In this document: one piece after another, positions 1 through 9,212 of the stretch
Layout of the letters: each line of letters starts with the position of its first letter
How positions within the stretch are numbered: position 1 is the first letter of the stretch
DNA from: DATJCV01 sp963707665
GTDB lineage: Bacteria; Pseudomonadota; Gammaproteobacteria; Burkholderiales; Burkholderiaceae_D
Reading direction: 5' to 3'
Assembly (NCBI GenBank): GCA_963707665.1
Contig: CAVPQU010000023.1
Location: 67,732 to 131,731, forward strand
Length of the DNA: 64,000 bases
The notes under the pieces: model-generated
The model's input: only the letters and a program-made list of their open reading frames with translations
Database searches by the model: none
What the model was told of the DNA's origin: nothing
Program-made: the position numbers and the translations under genes

Positions 1-735
1 ATCGACCTTGGCATCAATATCGATCACGTCGCCACCTTGCGCAATGCACGTGGCACGGCTTATCCCGATCCGCTGCGAGCGGCGCTGCTGGCGGAAGACG
101 CCGGCGCCGACGCCATCACCTTGCACTTGCGCGAGGATCGGCGCCATATTCACGACGCCGACGTCGAAGCGATTCGGCCGCAACTGCGCACGCGCATGAA
201 CCTGGAAGCCGCGGTCACCGCCGAAATGCTCGATTTTGCCTGCCGGATCAGGCCGCAGGACGTGTGCCTGGTGCCGGAGCGGCGGCATGAAGTCACCACC
301 GAAGGCGGCCTCGATGTGCGCCACTATTTCCCCCAAGTGCAGGCCGCGGTGCGGCAATTGCAGGCCGAGGGAATCCGGGTCAGCCTGTTCATCGATCCGG
401 ATGCCGAGCAAATACAGGCGGCGCAGGAGAGCGGCGCACCAGTCATCGAACTGCATACCGGGCGCTATGCCAATGCCGCGCCCGGCGCCGAACAGCAGGC
501 GGAGCTGGAGCGCGTACGGCAAGGCGTGTCGGCTGGCGTGCGACATGGGCTGAAGGTGAATGCCGGCCACGGCTTGCATTACACCAATACGCAAGCGATC
601 GCCGCGATTGCCGATATCACTGAATTGAACATCGGCCATGCCATCGTGGCGCAGGCGCTGTTCGTTGGCTGGGAAAACGCGGTGCGCGAAATGAAGGCGT
701 TGATGGTGGCGGCACGCTTGCAGGGCATGCAGTGA
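1..735 (+). CDS. pdxJ: Pyridoxine 5'-phosphate synthase PdxJ (5' end cut by window edge)
   Basis: PdxJ condenses 1-deoxy-D-xylulose 5-phosphate with 3-amino-2-oxopropyl phosphate to make pyridoxine 5'-phosphate, the last ring-forming step of DXP-dependent vitamin B6 synthesis in the cytoplasm. The frame is open from base 1 and starts IDLGINIDHVATLRNARG, the family N-terminus minus a few residues, so the start codon lies just outside the window. Family blocks are visible: ELHTGRYA, NAGHGLHYTN and NIGHAIV near the C-terminus, the TIM-barrel phosphate and substrate sites. About 244 residues are present, close to full length. acpS follows after 13 bp, as usual in Burkholderiales. Identification is secure; only the start is missing. 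Confidence 0.97.
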   Translation: MDLGINIDHVATLRNARGTAYPDPLRAALLAEDAGADAITLHLREDRRHIHDADVEAIRPQLRTRMNLEAAVTAEMLDFACRIRPQDVCLVPERRHEVTTEGGLDVRHYFPQVQAAVRQLQAEGIRVSLFIDPDAEQIQAAQESGAPVIELHTGRYANAAPGAEQQAELERVRQGVSAGVRHGLKVNAGHGLHYTNTQAIAAIADITELNIGHAIVAQALFVGWENAVREMKALMVAARLQGMQ

Positions 736-748
736 AGCGGGGCGCCAG

Positions 749-1141
749 GTGATCTACGGCATCGGCACCGATATCATCCAGATTGCCCGCATCGAGGCGG
801 CACTGGCGCGTAACGGCGAGCGTTTCGCTGAAAAGATCCTTGGTGTCGAAGAGCTGGAAAAATACCGCCGCCGCAAAGCCAAGGTCGAAGCGCGCGGGAT
901 TCGCTTCCTGGCCACGCGCTTCGCCGCCAAGGAAGCGTTTTCCAAGGCGCTCGGCCTCGGCATGCACATGCCGATGACGTGGCGCGCGATGCAGACCCTG
1001 AACGCCGCCAGCGGCAAGCCGGTGGCGGTGACCAGCGGCGCCTTGCGGGAGTTCATGGAACAACATGGCCTGAGCGCGCAAATATCAATTACCGATGAAG
1101 CCGACTACGCGGTGGCGTTCGTGATAGTGGAGAAAAAATGA
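749..1141 (+). CDS. acpS: Holo-[acyl-carrier-protein] synthase AcpS
   Basis: AcpS transfers 4'-phosphopantetheine from coenzyme A to the conserved serine of acyl carrier protein, activating fatty acid synthesis. The 130-residue product starts at a GTG and begins MIYGIGTDIIQIARIEAAL, with the metal-binding D of the GIGTDI block. The second signature, RFAAKEAFSKALG, carries the catalytic E and K. Length matches the family (about 125-130). It lies 13 bp after pdxJ, and its TGA overlaps the ATG of nagZ (ATGA), so the three are very probably one operon. Confidence 0.96.
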   Translation: MIYGIGTDIIQIARIEAALARNGERFAEKILGVEELEKYRRRKAKVEARGIRFLATRFAAKEAFSKALGLGMHMPMTWRAMQTLNAASGKPVAVTSGALREFMEQHGLSAQISITDEADYAVAFVIVEKK

Positions 1142-2215
1142 AGCGAACAACAAAAAGCATTGATCAAGATTCCAACCAGCCGCTCGGCCCGGTGATGCTG
1201 GACGTGATTGGCACCGTCCTCAGTGAGGACGATATCCGTCGTATCCGCCATCCGCTTGACCGGCGGCGTGATCCTGTTCGCGCGCAATTACGAAAACCGT
1301 GCGCAACTGACAGCATTGACCAGCGCGATCCATGCCGCCCGGCCCGGCGTGCTGATCGCGGTCGATCATGAGGGCGGCCGCGTGCAGCGCTTCAAGAGCG
1401 ACGGCTTCACCCGGCTGCCGGCGATGCGCCGGCTGGGCGAAATGTGGGAGCGCGACGTGCTGGGCGCGACCCGGATGGCGACCGCGGTTGGCTTCGTGTT
1501 GGCGGCCGAATTGCGCGCCTGTGGCATCGATCTGTCGTTTACGCCGGTGCTGGATCTGGATTTCGGTGCGTCCAGCGTGATCGGCGACCGCGCCTTTCAC
1601 CATGATCCACGCGTGGTTGCCTTGCTGGCGAAGAGCCTGAATCACGGCCTGGCGCTGGCCGGCATGGCCAATTGCGGCAAGCATTTTCCGGGGCACGGTT
1701 TCGTGCAGGCCGATTCGCACATCGCGATTCCGGTTGACCCGCGCGGGCGCAAGGAGATTCTGGCGGCTGATTGTGCACCCTACGACTGGCTTGGCATGAG
1801 CCTGGCGGCGGTGATGCCGGCGCATGTGATTTATCCGGAGGTCGATCCCAACCCGGCCGGTTTTTCCAAGAAATGGCTAACGATCTTGCGCCAGAAGATC
1901 GGCTTCCAGGGTGTGATCTTCAGCGACGACCTGAGCATGGAAGGCGCCAGCGTTGCCGGCGACGTGGTGGCCGGAGCCGAGGCGGCGCTGGCCGCCGGCT
2001 GCGACATGGTACTGATCTGCAATGCGCCCGACCAGGCAGACCGCTTGCTGGCCGGCTTGTCGCCGCATCACGGGCAGGGCGCGCGGGCAAGCGCATCCGC
2101 GGCGCGGGTGGCGGCGCTGCTGCCGGTGATGCCGGCGCTTGACTGGAATGCGCTGCAGGCAGATGCCCGCTATAGTGCGGCCAGCAAATTGCTGCAGACG
2201 CTGGATGCCGCTTGA
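1138..2215 (+). pseudogene. nagZ: Beta-N-acetylhexosaminidase NagZ, frameshifted near 1255
   Basis: NagZ is the cytoplasmic glycoside hydrolase family 3 enzyme that removes N-acetylglucosamine from anhydromuropeptides during cell-wall recycling. Translation from 1138 gives an intact N-terminus (GPVMLDVIG, LSEDDIRRIRHP), then leaves frame. The next frame resumes with LTGGVILFARNYENRAQL and continues to the stop. The family signature KHFPGHGFVQADSHIAIP and the nucleophile block FSDDLSMEGA are both present. Removing one T near 1255 (CCGCTTGACC) restores a protein of about 358 residues. The start overlaps the acpS stop. The break may be a sequence error, since nothing else has decayed. Confidence 0.9.
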
Positions 2216-2320
2216 CGCTGGTTTACGACAGGTGAGCGCATGTGCTATCAGTGGTTCCCGCGGGTAGCAGGAGCCACCGGTAAACAACCAGCAGCCTTGG
2301 ACGCCGGTTATTGTGTCTGA

Positions 2321-2383
2321 GGAGTATGTTATAAAAATCTATATTTTACGCCCGGAATTGATCATGTTATCCGGGAGTATCTG
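2321..2383 (+). repeat. Tripartite GGAGTAT intergenic element, copy 1
   Basis: Lies in the 249-bp gap between nagZ and uvrC. Box 1 GGAGTATGTT starts at 2321 and box 2 GGAGTATCTG at 2374, exactly 53 bp start to start. The middle block CCCGG is at element positions 31-35, the same position as in copies at 19777, 29102, 48950 and 57603. The DNA between the boxes is AT-rich. A weaker GGCGTAT follows at 2424. The function is unknown; see findings. Confidence 0.75.
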
Positions 2384-2464
2384 TCCTGGAACAGTTGTGT
2401 TGCGAGAAGTGATTGAACGGCATGGCGTATTCTTTGATTTCATGGTCTTGCGAGCGGGTTCAGC

Positions 2465-4321
2465 ATGACTGACATGCCGGCCCCCGATCCGCGCGCCGAA
2501 GTGCTGGCGATCGTCGCCAAACTGCCGCATTTGCCTGGTGTCTACCGTTATTTCGACGCCGAGAACAAGGTGCTGTATGTCGGCAAGGCACGCGATCTGA
2601 AAAAACGGGTCTCCAGTTATTTCCAGAAGACCTTGGCCAGTCCGCGCATCGCGATGATGGTCGAGCGCATCGCGCGCTTGGAAACCACGGTCACGCGCAG
2701 CGAAGCCGAAGCGCTGATCCTGGAAAATAACCTGATCAAGACACTGCAGCCGCGCTTCAACATCCTGTTTCGGGATGATAAGTCTTACCCCTACCTGAAG
2801 ATCACTAACCACGAATTCCCCCGGATGGCGTATTACCGGGGCGCGGTGGACAAGAAAAACCAGTATTTCGGACCGTTTCCCAGCGCCTGGGCGGTCAAGG
2901 AAACCATCCAGATCCTGCAGAAGGTGTTCGGCTTGCGCACTTGCGAAGACAGCGTGTTTGCCAACCGCACGCGGCCCTGCCTGCTGCACCAGATCGGCCG
3001 CTGCAGCGCGCCCTGCGTCAATCTGATCAGTCGCGAGCAGTACGCGGCCGATGTCGAGAACGCCACCAAGTTCCTGCGCGGTCGTCAGACTGAAGTCTTG
3101 CAGGAGCTGGAAGCCCGGATGCAGGCGCTGGCGGCCGAACTCAAGTTCGAGCAGGCGGCGCTGGTGCGCAACCAGATCAGCGCCTTGTCGCGTGTCCTGC
3201 ACCAGCAAAGCATGGATACCGGCGGCGATGCCGATATCGACATCCTGGCGGTGGTGGTGCGCGGCGGGCGCGCCTGCGTCAATCTGGCGATGGTGCGCGG
3301 TGGTCGTCACCTGGGCGACCGCGCCTATTTCCCGAATGCCGTCGATCAGGTGGCGGCGGAAGGCGACGAGGTGCTGCCGGCCGAGGTGCTGAAAGCCTTC
3401 CTGGCGCAGCATTACATCGACAAATTCATTCCCGGCACGCTGATTTTGAATATCGACTTGGACGAACCGGCACTGATGCTGGCGCTGGCCGAGCAATGCG
3501 GCCATCGCGTGCATCTGGTATTCCAGCCCCAGGAGCAGCGCCGGCGCTGGCTGGACATGGCGCAACAGGGCGCCGAAATCTCGCTGGCGCGGCTGTTGTC
3601 GGAACAGGGTTCGCAGCAATCGCGTACGCGCGCGCTGGTCGAGGCGCTCGGCATCGAAGTCGACGACATCGAGCAGTTGCGCATCGAATGCTTCGACGTC
3701 AGCCATACCCAGGGCGAGGCCACCCAGGCATCCTGCGTCGTGTTCCATCACCATGCGATGCAAAACGGCGAGTATCGACGCTACAACATCGGTGGCATCA
3801 CGCCCGGCGACGACTATGCGGCAATGCGTCAGGTGCTGATGCGCCGCTATGAAAAGGTCGCCAACGGCGAGGGCGTGATGCCGGATATCGTGCTGATCGA
3901 CGGCGGCCGCGGCCAGGTTGAAATCGCACGCCAGGTGCTGGCCGAGCTCGGTCTCGACATTGGCCTGATCGTCGGCGTTGCCAAGGGTGAAGGGCGCAAG
4001 GTCGGGCTGGAAACTCTGGTATTCGCCGACGAGCGCGCGCCGCGCGAACTGGGCAAGGAATCAGCCGCCTTGATGCTGATCGCACAGATTCGCGACGAGG
4101 CACACCGTTTTGCGATTACCGGCATGCGCGCGCGCCGCGCCAAGACGCGCCAGGCTTCGCAACTGGAAGAGATCGAGGGCGTCGGCGCCCGTCGCCGGCA
4201 AAAGCTGCTGGCGCGCTTCGGCGGCCTGCGCGGGGTGCAGGATGCCAGCGTTGACGACCTGGCGGCGGTGGACGGCATTTCGCGCCAGTTGGCGGAAGAA
4301 ATTTATCGGCGGCTGCACTAG
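2465..4321 (+). CDS. uvrC: UvrABC excinuclease subunit C
   Basis: UvrC makes the 3' and 5' incisions around a lesion in nucleotide excision repair after UvrAB recognition. The 618-residue product has the N-terminal GIY-YIG nuclease domain (LPGVYRYFDAENKVLYVGKA at about 24-43), a cysteine-containing region, a UVR domain (about 200-235), the RNase H-like nuclease domain with IECFDVSHTQGE and IVLIDGGRGQ, and a C-terminal helix-hairpin-helix pair (IEGVGARRRQKLLARFGG). Length is typical. The ATG at 2465 was chosen because the GIY-YIG domain follows at the usual distance. pgsA follows, the conserved uvrC-pgsA order. Confidence 0.98.
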   Translation: MTDMPAPDPRAEVLAIVAKLPHLPGVYRYFDAENKVLYVGKARDLKKRVSSYFQKTLASPRIAMMVERIARLETTVTRSEAEALILENNLIKTLQPRFNILFRDDKSYPYLKITNHEFPRMAYYRGAVDKKNQYFGPFPSAWAVKETIQILQKVFGLRTCEDSVFANRTRPCLLHQIGRCSAPCVNLISREQYAADVENATKFLRGRQTEVLQELEARMQALAAELKFEQAALVRNQISALSRVLHQQSMDTGGDADIDILAVVVRGGRACVNLAMVRGGRHLGDRAYFPNAVDQVAAEGDEVLPAEVLKAFLAQHYIDKFIPGTLILNIDLDEPALMLALAEQCGHRVHLVFQPQEQRRRWLDMAQQGAEISLARLLSEQGSQQSRTRALVEALGIEVDDIEQLRIECFDVSHTQGEATQASCVVFHHHAMQNGEYRRYNIGGITPGDDYAAMRQVLMRRYEKVANGEGVMPDIVLIDGGRGQVEIARQVLAELGLDIGLIVGVAKGEGRKVGLETLVFADERAPRELGKESAALMLIAQIRDEAHRFAITGMRARRAKTRQASQLEEIEGVGARRRQKLLARFGGLRGVQDASVDDLAAVDGISRQLAEEIYRRLH

Positions 4322-4472
4322 GAATTCATCCTTTCGCGCAACGTGATGGTGGTCGGGATGTAGCCACGTGCGGCGAGCAGCACATGGGTATGCCGCGGGC
4401 GGGGCATAATATGCCCGCCAGAATTGCCATATGGTCCGCTTGCGGCCGATAATGAAATACAAAGTCAAACTT

Positions 4473-5057
4473 ATGCCGATCAATATTCCGATTCTCCTGA
4501 CCTGGTTGCGCGTGGCGCTGATTCCGCTGGTGGTAGGCGTGTTCTATCTGCCCGACTCGTGGCTGTCGCCGTTCGACAAGGGAATCGCTTCCACTGCGGT
4601 CTTCATCATTGCCGCCGTTACCGACTGGTTCGATGGTTTCCTGGCGCGCCGCTGGAATCAAACCTCGGCATTCGGCGCCTTTCTCGACCCGGTGGCGGAC
4701 AAGCTGATGGTGGCTGGCGCGCTCTTGGTGCTGGTCGAATTCGGTCGCGTCAATGCAGTCATCGCCTTCATCATCATCGGCCGTGAAATCGCGATTTCCG
4801 CGCTGCGCGAATGGATGGCGCAATTGGGCGCGTCGAAATCGGTAGCCGTCAACTCACTCGGAAAAATCAAGACCACCGCACAGATGGTGGCGATTCCGAT
4901 GCTGCTGTTTTATGGCCAGCTGTTCGGCGGTATCGACACCCGCATCTGGGGCCAATGGCTGCTGGGGGTCGCTGCAGTACTGACCGTGTGGTCGATGTTT
5001 TACTATCTGCGCCGCGCATGGCCGCTGATCAAAGAGAGCGTCGGGAGCGTGATTTAG
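4473..5057 (+). CDS. pgsA: CDP-diacylglycerol-glycerol-3-phosphate 3-phosphatidyltransferase PgsA
   Basis: PgsA forms phosphatidylglycerophosphate from CDP-diacylglycerol and glycerol-3-phosphate, the committed step to phosphatidylglycerol and cardiolipin, in the inner membrane. The CDP-alcohol phosphatidyltransferase signature runs from DWFDGFLARRW to FLDPVADKLMV with all metal-binding aspartates. About four to five hydrophobic segments surround it. I chose the ATG at 4473 (MPINIPILLTWLRV) because family members start here; the frame is open back to 4431. It is 194 residues long. The gene ends 12 bp before a strong promoter for the tRNA cluster. Confidence 0.95.
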   Translation: MPINIPILLTWLRVALIPLVVGVFYLPDSWLSPFDKGIASTAVFIIAAVTDWFDGFLARRWNQTSAFGAFLDPVADKLMVAGALLVLVEFGRVNAVIAFIIIGREIAISALREWMAQLGASKSVAVNSLGKIKTTAQMVAIPMLLFYGQLFGGIDTRIWGQWLLGVAAVLTVWSMFYYLRRAWPLIKESVGSVI

Positions 5058-5069
5058 TGGCGGATTTGC

Positions 5070-5097
5070 TTGACAAGAACGCCGGCTACTTTATAAT
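5070..5097 (+). promoter_or_regulatory. Consensus sigma70 promoter of the tRNA cluster
   Basis: TTGACA at 5070-5075 and TATAAT at 5092-5097 are perfect -35 and -10 hexamers separated by 16 bp. Transcription would start near 5104, about 10 bp before the first tRNA-Gly. This is the strongest promoter sequence seen in the window, as expected for stable RNA genes. Confidence 0.85.
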
Positions 5098-5114
5098 ATG
5101 CACCTGTTGTTGAC

Positions 5115-5190
5115 GCGGGAGTAGCTCAGTTGGTAGAGCGCAACCTTGCCAAGGTTGAGGTCGAGAGTTCGAGACTCTTCTCCCGCTCCA
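5115..5190 (+). tRNA. tRNA-Gly (GCC), copy 1
   Basis: A 76-nt sequence folds into a standard cloverleaf. The acceptor stem is GCGGGAG/CTCCCGC, the D loop is GCTCAGTTGGTAGAGC, the anticodon loop is CTTGCCAAG with anticodon GCC, and the T arm contains GTTCGAGAC. CCA is encoded at 5188-5190. The sequence is identical to the copy at 5266. Confidence 0.97.
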
Positions 5191-5204
5191 TATCCGAGAG
5201 AAAA

Positions 5205-5229
5205 GGAAGCACGATGCTTCCTTTTTTTA
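5205..5229 (+). terminator. Rho-independent terminator after first tRNA-Gly
   Basis: GGAAGC-ACGAT-GCTTCC is a six-pair stem with a five-base loop, followed by a run of seven T. It is preceded by AAAA, so it could work in both directions. It sits between the two identical tRNA-Gly genes, so the second copy may depend on read-through or its own promoter. Confidence 0.75.
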
Positions 5230-5265
5230 TTGTGAGAAGTTCGCACAGTCAGCAGCAAGTTTTAC

Positions 5266-5341
5266 GCGGGAGTAGCTCAGTTGGTAGAGCGCAACCTTGC
5301 CAAGGTTGAGGTCGAGAGTTCGAGACTCTTCTCCCGCTCCA
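5266..5341 (+). tRNA. tRNA-Gly (GCC), copy 2
   Basis: Base-for-base identical 76-nt repeat of the tRNA at 5115, including the encoded CCA and anticodon GCC. The two copies are 75 bp apart, and the identity stops close to the gene boundaries. This is a recent or homogenised tandem duplication that raises the dosage of the glycine tRNA reading GGC/GGU codons. Confidence 0.97.
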
Positions 5342-5431
5342 TTGCCTGCATTCGTTTGTGTTTATTGTGCTGCACGGCAGTTATAGGAGCGATGGCATGC
5401 TTTCTATTTCGCAGTTACAATGACGACCCAA

Positions 5432-5505
5432 GGCGGGGTAGCAAAGTGGTTATGCAGCGGCCTGCAAAGCCGTAGACGCCGGTTCAATTCCGACCCCCGC
5501 CTCCA
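5432..5505 (+). tRNA. tRNA-Cys (GCA)
   Basis: A 74-nt cloverleaf with acceptor stem GGCGGGG/CCCCGCC, anticodon GCA in the loop CCTGCAAAG, T arm GGTTCAATTCC and encoded CCA at 5503-5505. It follows tRNA-Gly by 90 bp. A TACAAT hexamer just upstream (near 5417) could be a -10 element. Gly-Cys tRNA order behind pgsA is common in Burkholderiales. Confidence 0.96.
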
Positions 5506-5625
5506 TTTTTCCGCTAATCCGTTTCCAGCCAATTAGCAGCGCCCCTGGTGTCCTCCCACCTTCCCGTTTGTTCGCGTTGCGCCGGTTCCGGTTCACGTTC
5601 ATCATGATTTTCAAAGGTTGCACCC

Positions 5626-7224
5626 GTGCTTTCCACCGCTAACATCACCATGCAGTTCGGCCCCAAGCCGCTGTTTGAAAATATTTCCGTCAAATTCGGC
5701 GACGGCAACCGCTACGGCCTGATCGGCGCCAACGGCTGTGGCAAATCGACCTTCATGAAGATTCTCGGCGGCGATCTCGAGCCATCTGCAGGCACCGTGA
5801 TGCTGGATGCAAACGAACGCCTGGGCAAGCTACGCCAGGACCAGTTCGCGTTCGAAGAGATGCGGGTGCTGGACGTGGTGATGATGGGCCATACCGAAAT
5901 GTGGGCGGCGATGAGCGAGCGTGATGCGATCTACGCCAACCCGGAAGCGACCGACGACGATTACATGAAGGCGGCCGAACTGGAAGCCAAGTTCGCGGAA
6001 TACGACGGCTATACCGCCGAGGCGCGTGCCGGCGAACTGCTGCTCGGGGTAGGCGTGGCGATGGAACAGCATCAGGGGCCGATGAGCAACGTCGCTCCCG
6101 GATGGAAACTGCGCGTGCTGCTGGCGCAAGCGCTGTTTTCAAACCCTGACATCCTGCTGCTGGACGAGCCGACCAACAACCTCGACATCAACACCATCCG
6201 CTGGCTGGAGGACGTGCTGAACCAGCGCGACTCGACCATGATCATCATCTCGCACGATCGCCACTTCCTGAACCAGGTCTGCACCCACATGGCCGACATG
6301 GATTACGGCACGCTGAAAGTTTATCCGGGCAACTACGACGACTACATGTCGGCCTCGATGCAGGCGCGCGCGCAGCTGCAGGCCGCCAACGCCAAGGCCA
6401 AGGAGAAGGTCGCCGAATTGCAGGATTTCGTGCGCCGCTTCGCCGCCAACAAATCGAAGGCGCGCCAGGCCACGTCGCGCGCCAAGCAGATCGAAAAGAT
6501 CAAGGTGGAAGACGTCAAGCCATCGAGCCGACAGCACCCGTTCGTGCGTTTCGATGGCGAGAAAAAGCTGCACCGGCTGGCGGTGGCGGCCGAAGGCATC
6601 AGCAAGAAATACGACCGCGTCATTTTCAAGGATTTCAGCATCATGGTGGAAGCCGGTGAAAAGATTGCGATTATTGGCGCCAATGGCGCCGGTAAAACCA
6701 CGCTGCTGCGCAGCATCGGCGGCGACTTGTGCGGCCTGCAGCCAGATCATGGCAGCGTGAAGTGGGCTGAAAATGCCGATGTCGGTTACATGCCGCAGGA
6801 TCCAACCGAAAATTTTGCCAATGACCAAAACCTGACCGACTGGATGGGGCAGTGGACCAGGGAAGGCGACGACGACCAGGCGGTGCGCTCGATCCTGGGG
6901 CGCTTGCTGTTTTCCGGAGACGACGTCAAGAAATCGGTGAAGGTCTTGTCAGGCGGCGAAAAAGGGCGCATGACTTACGGCAAGCTGATGCTGGGACGGC
7001 ATAACGTGCTGCTGATGGATGAGCCGACCAATCACATGGATATGGAATCGATCGAGTCGCTCAACATCGCGCTGGAGAAATATGCCGGCACGCTGATTTT
7101 TGTTTCGCATGACCGGGAATTCGTATCTTCGCTGGCGACCCGTGTGCTGGAAGTGCGGGAAGACGGGATTGTCGATTTCCAGGGCAGCTACGAAGATTAC
7201 CTGAGCAGCCAGGGCATCGAATAA
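5626..7224 (+). CDS. ybiT: ABC-F family ATPase, YbiT-like
   Basis: ABC-F proteins are soluble ATPases with two nucleotide-binding domains that act on the ribosome; this one has no membrane domain. The 532-residue product starts at GTG (MLSTANITMQFGPKPLFEN). It has two Walker A motifs (GANGCGKST about 36-44; GANGAGKTT about 350), two Walker B/H blocks (LLLDEPTNNLDI; LLMDEPTNHMDM) and LSGGEKGRM, joined by a charged ABC-F linker (about 240-300). The signature of the first domain is diverged (NVAPGWKLRV). Length and linker fit YbiT (about 530) better than EttA or Uup. The start was chosen because the ATPase begins at once. Confidence 0.9.
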   Translation: MLSTANITMQFGPKPLFENISVKFGDGNRYGLIGANGCGKSTFMKILGGDLEPSAGTVMLDANERLGKLRQDQFAFEEMRVLDVVMMGHTEMWAAMSERDAIYANPEATDDDYMKAAELEAKFAEYDGYTAEARAGELLLGVGVAMEQHQGPMSNVAPGWKLRVLLAQALFSNPDILLLDEPTNNLDINTIRWLEDVLNQRDSTMIIISHDRHFLNQVCTHMADMDYGTLKVYPGNYDDYMSASMQARAQLQAANAKAKEKVAELQDFVRRFAANKSKARQATSRAKQIEKIKVEDVKPSSRQHPFVRFDGEKKLHRLAVAAEGISKKYDRVIFKDFSIMVEAGEKIAIIGANGAGKTTLLRSIGGDLCGLQPDHGSVKWAENADVGYMPQDPTENFANDQNLTDWMGQWTREGDDDQAVRSILGRLLFSGDDVKKSVKVLSGGEKGRMTYGKLMLGRHNVLLMDEPTNHMDMESIESLNIALEKYAGTLIFVSHDREFVSSLATRVLEVREDGIVDFQGSYEDYLSSQGIE

Positions 7225-7240
7225 ATTTCGATCGGCATGG

Positions 7241-7279
7241 AAAAAGCGCAGCGAAGAAATCTTCTGCTGCGCTTTTTTT
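7241..7279 (+). terminator. Rho-independent terminator after the ABC-F gene
   Basis: AAAAAGCGCAGC pairs with GCTGCGCTTTTT across a partly self-complementary 12-base loop, and seven T follow. It lies 16 bp after the ybiT-like stop. The flanking A and T runs suit termination in both directions, which fits the convergent minus-strand gene ending at 7309. Confidence 0.85.
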
Positions 7280-7308
7280 ATGGTGCTGGTCCGGCTGGCT
7301 GCCGGCGG

Positions 7309-7902
7309 CTAGCCGAGCTGTGTATCCGACCCGAGAATTGTGGGGTGTGGCGGCGCTGTTTCACCCAGATACAACAACTGGTCGAGTCGGTCGCGCAGGC
7401 TGCGCGCCATTTCCTTGCCCTTTGCTTTCAATACAGCTTCCAGATAGGGCAGACGCAAGGCGCGGAAATCCTCGATCGAATCGGCCCGTTCAACCTTCAG
7501 TTGTAGTCCGTAGCCGCGCAAGCCAATGGTGCTCTTGATGGTTTCGTTGTAAAAATGATAAATTGCCTCGAACTGGTTTTCTCCGATTGGCAATATTGCA
7601 CCTTCGCCGGTTGCCGTGTCGACCGACGCAAGCTCGTTTTTTTCTGCCGTACTGCCGAGGGTTGACGCTGCCGGGGTCGTCGCCTTGTTTTGCGACGCCT
7701 CCTGAATGAAACCTTCCTCCAGTAATTCGGCGATGCCGTGCTCATCCAAGCCGAGGCCGGCCACTTTTTTCAGCAGATCACCGACATTATGCTTGCCGTC
7801 GATCAGCACCAACAGGGTGCGCAGGCGCGGGGCAAGCCGGTGGCAACGCGTTGCGATTTCTTCGCGGCCTTTATCGGTCTTGTCGAAAATGAAAGTGTCC
7901 AT
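7309..7902 (-). CDS. Conserved hypothetical protein, 197 aa
   Basis: I do not recognise a named domain. The product begins MDTFIFDKTDKGREEIATR. Residues about 20-70 (LRTLLVLIDGKHNVGDLLKK to ELLEEGFI) look like a winged-helix or MarR-type fold in which a helix-turn-helix is used structurally. A low-complexity linker follows (about 75-110, rich in A, T, S, E), then a helical C-terminal half (RLPYLEAVLKAKGKEMARSLRDRL). No signal peptide or membrane segment is seen. It sits alone between the ABC-F gene (convergent) and nadA (divergent, 170 bp). A role in regulation is possible but unproven. Confidence 0.75.
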   Translation of the reverse strand: MDTFIFDKTDKGREEIATRCHRLAPRLRTLLVLIDGKHNVGDLLKKVAGLGLDEHGIAELLEEGFIQEASQNKATTPAASTLGSTAEKNELASVDTATGEGAILPIGENQFEAIYHFYNETIKSTIGLRGYGLQLKVERADSIEDFRALRLPYLEAVLKAKGKEMARSLRDRLDQLLYLGETAPPHPTILGSDTQLG

Positions 7903-8071
7903 GGGGTAGAGGATGTGCTTTTAGGAAATACTACGTCAGATTGCCGGGGGTCGCAACCTGTTAATTTTTGGGGAAACCGGTTAAAATTTGAAACGGTATA
8001 CTCGTGATTGCAATGATGAGCGCGATTTGCGCACAGTTGCCTTTCTCACCCTGAATCTGATCTGGATTGTC

Positions 8072-9212
8072 ATGTCGTCTCAACCTGTCAAGGTCGTGGA
8101 GTTCGAGCTCCCGCATATGGATAACAGCGGCAGCAGCACTGCCAAAGCCTGGGCGCGCACCCCGGCGCCGCTAACTCCTACCGAAAAAACCGCACTCAAG
8201 CAGCGCATTCGCGAACTGCTGAAGGAAAAACAGGCGGTCCTGGTCGCCCACTACTATGTCGATTCCGACATCCAGGACCTGGCCGAGGAAACCGGCGGCT
8301 GCGTTTCCGATTCGCTCGAAATGGCGCGTTTCGGGCGCGACCATCCGGCGCAAACGCTGGTGGTGGCCGGAGTCCGCTTCATGGGCGAAACCGCCAAGAT
8401 ATTGAGCCCGGAAAAAACCATATTGATGCCCGATCTGGACGCCACCTGTTCGCTCGACCTGGGTTGCCCGGCCGACCAGTTTTCCGCATTCTGCGATGCC
8501 CATCCGGACCGCACCGTGGTGGTGTACGCAAACACCAGCGCCGCGGTCAAGGCGCGCGCCGACTGGATGGTGACTTCCTCGATCGGCCTGAAGATCGTCG
8601 AGCACCTGCATGCGCAGGGCAAGAAAATCCTGTTCGCGCCGGACCGCCATCTGGGCGACTACATCCAGCGCCAGACCGGCGCCGACATGCTGCTATGGCA
8701 GGGTTCGTGCGTGGTGCACGATGAGTTCAAGGCGATCGAGCTGGAGCTGCTGAAGCGCGAACATCCGCAAGCCAAGGTGTTGGTGCACCCGGAATCGCCG
8801 CCGGCGGTGATCGCGCTGGCCGATGTGGTCGGCTCCACCTCGGCCATGATTGCCGCCGCGCGCGACATGGACGCACCGGAATTCATCGTCGCCACCGATC
8901 GCGGCATCTTGCACAAGATGCGGCTGGCGGCGCCGGGCAAGGTCTTCATCGAAGCGCCAACCGCTGGCAACAGCGCCACTTGCAAGAGTTGCGCGCACTG
9001 CCCGTGGATGGCGATGAACGGCTTGCAAGGCGTGGCCAATGTGCTGGAAACGGGGCGCAATCAGATCCATGTCGATCCGCAGATCAGCCGCCAGGCGGTG
9101 GTGTGCATCGATCGCATGCTGGCCTTTGCCGCCCAGCAGAGCATGAACGTACGCCCATCCGCCGACCTGGCGCAAAGAACAGCAACTGTTTGCCGGCGTT
9201 GGTCCGGCATGA
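8072..9212 (+). CDS. nadA: Quinolinate synthase NadA (one extra base near 9173 fuses it in frame to nadC)
   Basis: NadA condenses iminoaspartate with dihydroxyacetone phosphate to quinolinate using a [4Fe-4S] cluster. Candidate cluster ligands lie in CSLDLGC, GSCVVHDEF and CKSCAHCPWM. The ATG at 8072 (MSSQPVKVVEFELPH) is preferred, though the frame is open back to 7988; TATACT at 7997 could be a -10 box. The C-terminus reads SADLAQRT and runs into nadC. Removing one base in GCGCAAAG gives SADLAKEQQLFAGVGPA and a TGA at 9210-9212 overlapping the nadC start, the ordinary arrangement. The long joint frame is therefore an indel effect, not a true fusion. Size about 380 residues. Confidence 0.93.

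Noticed and set aside
2321..2383. The GGAGTAT pair as ribosome sites of tiny genes (GGAG close to an ATG)
   Set aside because: Where an ATG occurs it is too near GGAG to work, no sensible open frame follows in most copies, and the second box would have no purpose.
2339..3763. A 474-residue minus-strand open frame opposite uvrC
   Set aside because: It lies wholly within uvrC coding sequence or its leader, has shadow-frame composition and no domain.
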